From the NCBI GenBank assembly GCA_003013855.2, contig PVNU02001548.1:2232001-2296000 (forward strand): a stretch of DNA of 64,000 bases, in the 5' to 3' direction. The translations under genes were made by a program, and so were the position numbers. Below, piece by piece: positions 44,921-53,300 of this stretch. Each line of letters starts with the position of its first letter. Positions within the stretch are counted from its first letter, which is position 1. This stretch comes from Liriodendron chinense. Lineage: Eukaryota; Streptophyta; Magnoliopsida; Magnoliales; Magnoliaceae. The notes below the pieces were generated by a model. That model saw nothing but the letters and a program-made list of their open reading frames with translations. It ran no database searches and was not told the DNA's origin.

Positions 44921-45533
44921 TGCTTCACAGGAAGGATCGCAGCACTCAACAGATTCGTCTCAAAGGCTACCGACCGATGTCTTCCCTTCTTCAAACAATT
45001 GCGTAGATGTAAGGAAATGACCTGGACTTCAGAATGCGAGCAAGCTTTTGTCAAGCTGAAAGCCTACCTCGGACTCCCCACCGCTACTGTCCAAACCGGC
45101 GTATAAAGAAAAACTACTTTTATATTTAGCGATCTCAACAGCAGCGGTCAGCTCGGCACTGGTCCGGGACGACGAAGGAACGCAAAGGCCCGTTTATTAC
45201 ACTAGCAAAGCCCTGATCGGCTCGAAAACACGATATCCCCAAATCGAAAAGCTGGCCCTGGCTTTAATCACCTCGGCCTGAAAGTTGAGGCCATACTTCC
45301 AGGCACACCCGATAGCTGTACTAACCGACAAGCCACTACGGCAGGTGTTGCAAAATCCTCAAACCTCAGGTCGTCTCGTCAAATGGGTCGTTGAACTAGG
45401 CGAATTCGACATACGATACCGACCTCGTGCGGCAATCAAAGGCCAAGTTGTAGCCGACTTCATCGTCGAACTAACCGAGCCCCACGAGACTCAGTGCGAT
45501 AGCAGACTTGGCCAAGATTCGGAGAAAAATTGT
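44921..45533 (+). pseudogene. First RNase H of element D
   Basis: The classical RNase H of Ty3/gypsy pol follows RT in broken frames. TSKALIGSKTRYPQIEKLAL (catalytic Glu) lies near 45,205-45,265, then a stop (tga at about 45,280), then LRPYFQAHPIAVLTDKPLRQ (Asp) and QVVADFIVELTEP. It is cut by the hAT insertion at 45542 just after its C-terminal end. Confidence 0.75.
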
Positions 45534-45541
45534 GTCACACC

Positions 45542-46345
45542 TAGAGGTGGGCAACGATCCGGGCCGAGCCGAGTTAGCCCTAGTTTGGTTTGGTTTGTTT
45601 TCGTACCACCGCAGTTTGTGGATCGGTTTAGTTTGGGTTTCGGGCCGACCCATGCGGCCCGAGTTTGGTTTGCTCCAGAAATATCTGGTTCGAGCTGGGA
45701 TCGGCTTGGTTGAAAATTTCGAACCGGACCGGGCCGAGTTCAAACGGACAGTGGCTCTTTTTTTCCTTATTCATTTAAATAGAAAATAATTTAAAAAGTT
45801 AGAAAAAAAAAAGTACAAACATATCTTACTATATGATGTTTAACATCCTCTAAAAGAGTGCAACTTCAAAATAGACATGTAAGAGTATTTTCCAAACAAA
45901 AGTACGCAAGCATAATTTTACAAGTGCAAGGAAAATATAGTGTGCATTCATGTAAATGTATTGTGTATTATCCATGTCATCATGTATATGTATTATGTAT
46001 TATCCATGTCATCATGTATATGTATTATCCATGTTATCCATCTGTTTTACATATTTTTAGGACATGATCCCAAAATGGAATCAAATCCAAAGCTCAAGTG
46101 GATCACACCACAGGAAACAATGTGCTTATAATCTACGAGCCGAATCAAACCGAGCTAAATCAAATCGAGCTTCGAGCCGAACCGAGCCGGAACTGCCCTA
46201 GTTTGAGTTTGGTTTGTTTTTTCAAACAAGCTTGACTTGGAGGCTTGGTTTGGTTTGAACTTCCTTTTTGAACCAATCCAAGCTGAGCTTTTTCGAACCA
46301 ATCCGAGCCGAGCTTTCGAGCTGGCTTGGTTTGTGCCCACCTCTA
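45542..46345. mobile_element. hAT-type non-autonomous element (804 bp) in element D
   Basis: Terminal inverted repeats tagaggtgggca / tgcccacctcta lie inside a perfect 8-bp duplication gtcacacc (45534-45541, 46346-46353). Near the ends are long inverted stretches of 'ggtttggtttg' and 'ccgagccgagc' words. The middle holds a 43-base tandem repeat (tattatccatgtcatcatgt, 45,964-46,050). It also holds a piece of the palindromic family (about 46,030-46,125: acatatttttaggacatgat ... gtggatcacaccacaggaaa). There is no transposase. The open frames it creates (45471-45789) are spurious. Confidence 0.9.
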
Positions 46346-46353
46346 GTCACACC

Positions 46354-46786
46354 TGTCTGGTTATTGCACGTCGATGGATCCTCCAATTCACAAGGTAGTG
46401 GAGCTGGCCTTGTCTTGTCCTCACCGAATGGGATCAAAATTCAGTATGCACTTCGATTCGGATTCCGAGCTTCAAACAATAAGGCTAAATATGAAGCCCT
46501 CTTAGCCGGTCTTCGCCTCACCTCCGAAATAGGAATCCAATCCGTAAGAGTATACAGCGATTCGCAACTAGTGGTCGGACAAGTGACTACGGACTATCAA
46601 GCAAAAGGAGGAAGAACGTCTGCATATCTGGGGAGAGCTCAAGAGCTACTGTCGCGTTTCGACCATTATGAAATCATTCGGATCCCGAGAGATGAAAACA
46701 CAAACGCAGATTCCCTCGCGAAGCTCGCGTCATCAGCAGACGACGAGCTCGGTCGGACAATACCCATCGAGTTCCTCCCTCAATGA
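46354..46786 (+). CDS. Second (archaeal-like) RNase H of element D
   Basis: The frame 46268-46786 starts inside the hAT element; the real part begins at about 46,355. It reads WLLHVDGSSNSQGSGAGLVL (first Asp), NNKAKYEALLAGLRLTSEIG (Glu), VRVYSDSQLVVGQV (second Asp) and NTNADSLAKLASSA (last Asp). All catalytic acids are present. A second RNase H of this type between RT-RH and integrase is a known hallmark of Tat-lineage elements. The 5' join to the polyprotein is lost through the hAT insertion, so it is not expressible as before. Confidence 0.85.
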
Positions 46787-48047
46787 AGCATATCGTCAAA
46801 CAAACTCGCGGAGGTTTTTCCAATCTCGACAACCCCAGATTGGAGAGATCCCATCGTCTGGTTTTTACAATCGGGTGAATTACCCGATGACCGAAAAGAA
46901 GCTCGGCGCATCCACTATAGATCAGCCTGGTATACATTGATAGATGAAGTCCTCTACAAGAAGGGATTCTCCCACCCGTGTCTACGCTGTTTAAGACCTG
47001 AAGAAGCCGATTACGTACTATGTGAAATCCACTACGGATGCTGTGGGAATCCCGAGCACTTGCGCAGAGAGCAATCCGGCATGGGATATTATTGGCCCAC
47101 CATCCAGCAAGACGCTCGAGAGACCGTTAAGAGATGCGATAAATACCAACGATTCGCCCCAATCCCTCACCTGCCTCCTGAGGAGCTCACTCCTATGGCC
47201 GGACCCTGGCCGTTCGCTCAATGGGGAGTCGATATCATTGGCCCTCTCCCGACGGGGAAAGGACAGGTGAAATACGCGATCGTCGCTGTCAACTACTTCA
47301 CGAAGTGGGCTGAAGCAGAACCACTAGCTACCATCACAGAAAAGAAAACGACGGACTTCATTTGGAGGGCGATTGTGTGTCGTTTTGGGATCCCGAATAC
47401 CATAATCACAGACAATGGGCGACAGTTCGACAGCGAAGGATTTCGCGTATTCTGCAGAGGATTGGGCATTAAAAATATATATTCATCTCCTCACCACCCA
47501 CAAGCCAATGGTTAGGTCGAAGCAATCAACAAAATTATCAAAAATCATCTCAAAGCGAAGCTCGAGGAGAAGAAGGGTACTTGGGCAGAGGAACTTCCCG
47601 AAGGTACTGTGGGCCTACCGAACCACAGCTCGGTCCACTACCGGGGAGACACCCTTTTTCTTAGCTTTTGGAGCCGAAGCCGTTGTGCCAGTGGAAATTG
47701 GAATGCCCACAAGCAGGACGAGCCAACATCGACCCGATCAAAACGAAGATCAGCTGCGAATGAACTTAGACCTACTCGATGAAGCAAGAGAAGCTTCTTA
47801 AGTACGAGTAGCCGCATATCAGCAAAGGGTTTGGCGATACTACAACTCTATGGTAAACGAACGACGATTCTAAGCCGTTAAAAAAGTGAATATAAACGAC
47901 AAAACCGGCGTGTTCGGCCCCAACTGGGAAGGACCATATAAAGTCATCAGCTCGCGTCGTCTCGGCACCTACTGGCTCGAGAACATGGAAAGCAAACCCC
48001 TTCCCCATCCGTGGAACGCTGACCACCTCAAAATCTACTATCCATGA
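46787..48047 (+). pseudogene. Integrase of element D
   Basis: 46937-47515 holds the zinc-binding region (CEIHYGCCGNPEH; then VKRCDKYQRF, where the second Cys of the usual CDKCQ is Tyr) and the core: QWGVDIIGPLPTGKG (Asp), NTIITDNGRQFDS (Asp) and SSPHHPQANG. A stop replaces a Gln codon just before the VEAINKI block that carries the catalytic Glu. A shift near 47,600 moves into 47415-47801 (LWAYRTTARSTTGETPFFLA). Further stops occur at 47800 and 47871. The conserved C-terminus (NWEGPYKVISSRRLGTYWLE) ends at the natural stop 48045. Confidence 0.85.
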
Positions 48048-48371
48048 ACAACGGGCGATACCCGATACAAAGTATGTATTTCAGGGCAGTTATTTAATAA
48101 AATCCTTTCCTAGACGTTGTTTTACGACATTCTTTCGGTACGACCCAATCTCGATCATGAGATCATACGTTTGAACTTGCTGAAGTATATGGAGCAGTAG
48201 GTGGCTGACCTGGTAAGCTAACTCCAGGTCAGTTCGACAATACAAACACGTTATACCAATGTTAACACAAAAATGAACTCTATGAATGGGTTGGCAAAAT
48301 CTGCCTCAAAAGGGCTTGTATTAAGACAAAATGTTTTGTACACATAAAAAAAAGGAAAATGGGCATCTCTT
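48048..48371. other. Convergent 3' ends of sense pol and antisense gene
   Basis: About 320 bases separate the integrase stop (48045, plus) and the antisense stop (48374, minus). The plus strand carries tttaataaaatcctttcc near 48,093, usable as a poly(A) signal for a sense transcript. No ORF is convincing. Confidence 0.5.
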
Positions 48372-48950
48372 TCATTCTTCAGCGCTGGACGGGCCCGCTC
48401 CAGCGTCCCCGACCCGAGCGTCATCTTCCCCCTCATCCTCGTCTACGGCCGTGAGGTCAAGGGTTGGCAAGTGCTTAAGCACGAGACGCCTGCACTCCTG
48501 GAAGCCGTCATTGTACAACTCCTCAGAAACCGCAGTGAGATTCTCAAGCTCGGCTTTCGTTCCATTGACCTCGGCCAAAGACTTTAGCTAGACCTCCTTC
48601 AGGAGCCCGGCCAAGTTCGCCTTCTCCTCCTCAACTGTCTTCAAAGCAACCTCGAAAGATTCGGCCTTGTTTTCACCGGATTGGGCCTTGGCTGCTACCT
48701 CCCTCAAAGCCTCCTCCAGAGACTGAACCTGTGCCTGAGATACTTCCAGCTCCGATTGCGCAACCTTCAGCTCAGACTAAGAAGACTTCAGCTCGGTCTG
48801 AGCATCCTTCAGCAGAAGGCAACACTTCTTCAGCTCAGTCTTCACAGCCTCGGCCTTCGTCTTCCAAGAGGAAGCAGCAACCAAAGCCTTCTGCATTTGG
48901 CGAGTCCGCTCAGCCATTACCTGGTGGATCATGATCAGTAAAGCCAAATC

Positions 48951-49026
48951 CTGCGAAAATGATAATCGCAGTTAGTATGTAAGTCAAGAATATTGCGGGT
49001 ATACCACCAAGAGGATGTCAAATTAC
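48951..49026 (-). other. Intron 3 of the antisense gene
   Basis: On the minus strand: donor cagg|gtaatttgac, acceptor atcattttcgcag|gatttg, 76 bases. It joins a Pro/Ser-rich exon to the coiled-coil exon. Confidence 0.7.
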
Positions 49027-49609
49027 CCTGAGGCTGCTCTCTATAGCAACCCCGACCATCTGGTCTGGGTCGGAGGAAGCCAGAGAGTTCAGGTCCTGTG
49101 GGATGCTATGGTTGACACGCATATAAGAGTTGACACCATCCATCCAGGACGAGTACTGCTCTGTCAGGGGAGGCATCTAGACTTGTTCCTCTCGCTGCTC
49201 GGCACCTCCAGCAGGAGTAGCTGAAGAAGCACGTGGTTGAGGAGGACGAGACGGGCTGGCAGCAGAAGCAGGCTGATTGAAGCCATCTTCAGCCGGACCG
49301 TGGGAGGAGTTAGTTGGAGGCGCGGGACCACGGACAGGCTCGACTCATGAACCCGAATCATCCGGAACACTGACGACCGGAGCCTCCGTACTTGTCACCT
49401 GAGCGGCTAGCGGATTGGCCCTGTCCAATGACGAGTCCGAGCCGAGAAGTTGCCCGGATCCGCACACGAAAGACTGAGGCAATCGTGGCACTTTCTGTGA
49501 CTCGGCAGTGGCCACCCTTTTTCTTGGGGGCTCAGCGGAGCTCTGCCCGCAGTCAAAGAATCGAGCTATATTTTGCATGTCTTAGAGACCGCCGCCTTCG
49601 GAGCCATCC

Positions 49610-49683
49610 CTGTCCAACAAAGAGGAAAAAGTGAGAAAGAGACGAGACAAAAAAAAATAAAGTTTTTGCTTCAGTCGACCGAC
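49610..49683 (-). other. Intron 2 of the antisense gene
   Basis: On the minus strand: donor cag|gtcggtcg, acceptor ctttgttggacag|ggatgg, 74 bases with a strong pyrimidine tract (tctcgtctctttctcacttt). Confidence 0.7.
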
Positions 49684-49809
49684 CTGATTCGAGAACGGAA
49701 TTGAGAGTTATCAGTCGGCGAAAGTCTCTCTCTTCGACGGAGAGAGCTCGAGCCTTGAGAATCTGCCTCTCTTCAGCAGCAGACAAAGCTACCCGAATAG
49801 TCACCGAAA

Positions 49810-49892
49810 CTATGAAAGCAGACAAATAAACGTCAGAGGATGCAAAAGAAAAAAGAGGATTAAAATTTTTTTTTAGGGGAATTCAATTAGAC
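49810..49892 (-). other. Intron 1 of the antisense gene
   Basis: On the minus strand: donor ccg|gtctaattg, acceptor gctttcatag|tttcgg, 83 bases with a T-rich 3' half. It joins an N-terminal exon to a helix-rich exon (EERQILKARALSVEERDF). Confidence 0.6.
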
Positions 49893-50652
49893 CGGAGTTT
49901 CATCCGACCTGGTAAAGCAAAGTCGGCTCAGACTCGGAAGCTCAAGGGTTGAGGTTCGTCTGGCATACACTCCCAACTACCGGACGCGAAGAACCATTTC
50001 CTCTTCCAGGTTTTGATGGAAGAGGGCAGGCAGGTAATCATCGAGCCGCCCTGACCAGGCAGGGAGGAAAAATAATAGAGCCCTTGGCCGCCCAAGGACT
50101 TTAGAATATATATCGAGAAAAGCTCGTTCGAAGTTAGCTCCTTATTCCCTAACTTCTGCCACAATATGTAGCACCCGACCATACATTTCCACGCGTTCGG
50201 TTGCAGTTGACTCGGAGAAAGGCCTAAGACACAAAGAACCTCATGCACAAAAGGATGAAAAGGTAATCTTAGCCCAGCCTCTAAGTGCATCAGAGAAATT
50301 ACTACCTCCCTAGCCCTAGGTCGGCTCGGCCTATCAGCTCGGTCAGGAACCCTAAACTCTATGCAATCTAGGGAGTTCGTATATCTCCCTCGCAGCATCC
50401 AGCTCGTCCTGGGTAATTTGTGATACCATACAATCTAATTCAAAGGACTCCCTATGAGCTGTCACACTACCTAGTGGCCGACCCGGGAGGTTCAGACTCT
50501 CCCTCGTCGGCGGCGTCATCCGCCCTCACAGCCCCAGAGTCCGATTCACCGGAATCCACCCCCTCATGGCATAGAAGGGGCAACTCAGACTCGCGATCAT
50601 CAAACCTTACTTTGAGTATCGTCTCAGAGCACGAAGTCTCTGGCTCTAACAT

Positions 50653-51175
50653 TTTTTAGTAAAAAAGAAAAACACAAAAGGGGAAATCCTTTGGAGAATA
50701 AAAAGGGAAGCGTACCAGAGTGCTGGCACGCCAGATAGAGAAGAAAGATCAAAGAAAGAAAAGAGAGAAGAAGAATGATAGTTCGAAAGTTTATACTAAA
50801 GAGAACGGGGAGAGATTTCAAAATCTGGCTAAGTCTTGAGTTATATACTCGGGGAAAAGCCGGGGTCCTACCTGGGTCCCACTGCATTTAATACGAAGAC
50901 GGCATGTGGCAAATCCTTACTGGGTAATTCGAAAAGTAGCGCCGTATAAGACACGTGGTGATACCCCATTCGATTAAATCATATCGACGCTGTCACGCCG
51001 TACAGATGAATGATGGCCCCTCGATATTTCAAAAGACACATTTAATGCTACTTTTCCGCCTATCGAAACGACGGTGCTACAAATACTAAACGACAAAAAG
51101 CATTTAGGTCGGCAATTCCTTCTTACTTTTTACCCCCGAGCCAGACAAACTACACTCGAGGGTAAAGGGGGCTTC
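50653..51175 (-). promoter_or_regulatory. Antisense promoter region and 5' leader; sense polypurine tract at its right end
   Basis: On the minus strand, gagtatataactcaag (50,837-50,852) is a good TATA-like box about 190 bases upstream of the antisense ATG, followed by a pyrimidine-rich leader (ttcttcttctctcttttctt). On the plus strand, the last bases before the LTR, gagggtaaagggggcttc (51,158-51,175), are the polypurine tract. No other gene is seen. Confidence 0.5.
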
Positions 51176-51804
51176 TGTTGTGGGTAAAGAGCTGACCTGA
51201 AAAGTGAAGTTTGTACCGACCTGGAAAGGTCGAGCCGACCGCTTCAGACTCCGAATACAGGTCGGGTCAAGCCGACCCGATAAAAGCTGGTCGGTTTGAT
51301 CCGATATGATAAAGATCATCTCGGCAAAAGTTCTAGGGGCTGACCTCGAACGAGCTAAATTGCAAACCCGTGATCTTAGGTCCAAGCCGTGATGTCAGGA
51401 GGAAGGATCGCCAGTCTCAGCGAATAGGGATCGAGATCCTCGTTTATTACCGAAAAATCCCAAGATTTCGGAAGCCCAGTTGGCAACCCGCGAGAATCAC
51501 GTCTCCCCAAAAGGAAGATAGCTTTACAACCTAAGTCTATAAATGAACACGTCCTCTTTATTGTTAAGGTATGATACAAAAACTGATCTAAAGGGAGATA
51601 TTCTATCTTTTCAAGATCCAACTGACTTAGACATCGGAGGGCTAACGGCTGAAACCCAGCCACCCCCTTTATCTTTCTTGCATGTTTCGCAGGATCTGGG
51701 AAATCTTCAATCCAGACCGCTCCCCGGGAGAAGATCAATTCCATCCAACCGTCCAGATTGGAGGACCTCCCATCTCGTCTGTTGACCATTTTTTAGCATC
51801 AACA
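51176..51804 (+). repeat. 3' LTR of element D
   Basis: 629 bases, ends as in the 5' LTR, TATA-like tctataaatga at 51536-51546. Followed directly by the target duplication atatg. Confidence 0.9.
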
Positions 51805-51944
51805 ATATGCATAGTTTTAACTATTAAACAATACCGAGTCTCAATATTCAAGACTTCAAAAAAGACTCAACTGAGTTGTTTGACTCAACAGACCTTTTGA
51901 GTCAAGTTTTTGAGTTCTCACTGAGAATTTATGGAGAAACATCA

Positions 51945-52577
51945 TGCTTGTACCGTTGGGAATCACAGAAGTGACACACAGGAATCAAACAAAGCACTCT
52001 GCCACACAGGTAAATTTAATAAGAGAAGGCACATGAATTTATATGGAAAACTCCTAGCAGAAAATATAAAAAAATAAAAAAAATAAATCACGGCACAAAG
52101 TAATAATGCACTATGAAAACCAAGTTACAAGAGATGGATCACATATCAATCAAAGTTCCGAGAGAAAACCTTAGCCTTTTCTCTCCTCAAAACCTTCTCA
52201 ATCCCTTTAGAACATGTAGGATGAACCCTAATTCCAATCACACCTGCCGATATAGCATAGAACTGAAATTAGAAAAAATTTACGCAAAACCACGTAAAAC
52301 AGTACAAATCGTCGGTCACTCTGTCGATCGATCGAGAGGCCTCGACCGATCGGTTGGTTGCCTTACCAGACAAGTTTGATCGGCCAAACTTGTCAAAATC
52401 CGTTTAGAGAATTTCAGCATAAATTCCAGTGAGTTTCAATTGACCGAGCACTAGTGTTAACTGACTGACTTCACCAAAAATGTTCAGAGACCAAACTTTA
52501 GTATTTTCAATCAACCGACAATAGCCGGCAGTCTACTGATGACCCCAAACCATGAAGATTTGAGGCTTCTTTCAACA
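51945..52577 (-). repeat. Solo LTR related to the copia LTR at 17191-17795
   Basis: It shares order and phrases with the copia LTR on the same strand: ggcacaaag, 'gatggat.acatat', 'accttagccttttctctcc' type, cacacctg, the gatcgatcga-rich middle, and the end ggcttctttcaaca. There is no coding sequence next to it. A 5-bp duplication is not evident. Confidence 0.65.
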
Positions 52578-53300
52578 CGCACATATGACATCGTGTGCAA
52601 ACCATCTCTTACTGACAGTGGATGATGTGAATGGAATCTCTATGCAATTTTCTTGCCAATTTTTTAAGGGCCTGTTTGAATTGGTAGTTTGTATTGGAAA
52701 TGTACAGTAAATAAGCTATTATTTCAATTTGCTTTACTTCAACCATTTTGTGAGTGGTATTTAACCTGGAGTTACGGTGCATTGCGTTGTTTGCATTCCG
52801 AGTATGGCAGAGGCAATTCCAACCGTTTAGATCCTTCACACGTTCGGTTTGAATATAAAAATTAACCTTCCAGCGAGCTTGCATTAGAAAAATGGTAGCC
52901 GAATGAGGTATGTATGTCTTTTGATGATGGTGTATGCGATTTCAGTAGACCACTGGAGTACCATGGGAGAGAATGACCGTTGAGGAGAAGAATCTCTTCA
53001 TTAGATTACACTGTCAAAAAAATACCTCAAACAAAAACAAGGGTCCGCCTGATTCAGTGAGATTTTACTGATGGTAAATAGCTTCGATACAGTCACTTGT
53101 CAAGCATAGGAAATAAGTAAATGGGATTCTACCAAATCACCAACTTATGGTGGGAGATGGTTTCCACGCAATGTCATATGTGTATTCACAAATCACAACC
53201 ACGCATGACTCGTGACATGAATGTGGCATTTTCATTACTCTCTTATGTGTCATATCAACAATTTATGTGTCGTTGACATTCTTAACATGTCCAAGCCGTC
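52578..53300. other. Gene-free spacer
   Basis: I see no gene or clear repeat. 'aagggcctgtttgaattggt' near 52,667 resembles a MITE end, but no partner is visible. Confidence 0.4.

Larger units (their letters stand above)
48372..50652 (-). pseudogene. Antisense spliced gene of element D (Transposase_28-like)
   Basis: Coding sequence runs against the element. Exon 1 (50652-49893) begins MLEPETSCSETI and holds the conserved globular region LMHLEAGLRLPFHPFVHEVL, LGLSPSQLQPNAW and KTWKRKWFFASGSWE. This resembles the plant 'putative gypsy type transposon' family (Pfam Transposase_28, from memory). Exon 2 is 49809-49684, exon 3 49609-49027, exon 4 48950-48372. Introns 49810-49892, 49610-49683 and 48951-49026 all have GT..AG ends and T-rich 3' parts. 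Exon 3 is Pro/Ser-rich. Exon 4 is a coiled coil ending in acidic EDEGEDDARVGDAGAGPSSA. There are frameshifts near 50,470 and 50,370 and stops in exons 1, 3 and 4. Its function is unknown; no catalytic motif is evident. Confidence 0.75.
40898..51809 (+). mobile_element. Element D: complete Tat-lineage Ty3/gypsy with an antisense gene
   Basis: LTRs 40903-41531 and 51176-51804 are both 629 bases and lie inside a perfect 5-bp target duplication atatg (40898-40902 and 51805-51809). By eye they differ at about 30 positions, without indels. The internal order is gag, protease, RT, RNase H, [hAT insertion], second RNase H, integrase, then an antisense spliced gene, polypurine tract and LTR. The second RNase H and the antisense gene both fit the Tat lineage. 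Gag, protease, RT and integrase each carry disabling mutations. Confidence 0.9.

Noticed and set aside
45471..45789. Trp/Arg-rich frames on both strands at the hAT border
   Set aside because: Created by the repeated ggtttggtttg and ccgagc words of the hAT element.
49392..50659. Plus-strand frames in the antisense gene region (49392-49634, 50420-50659)
   Set aside because: They are the reverse of better-supported antisense exons with splice signals and conserved protein.
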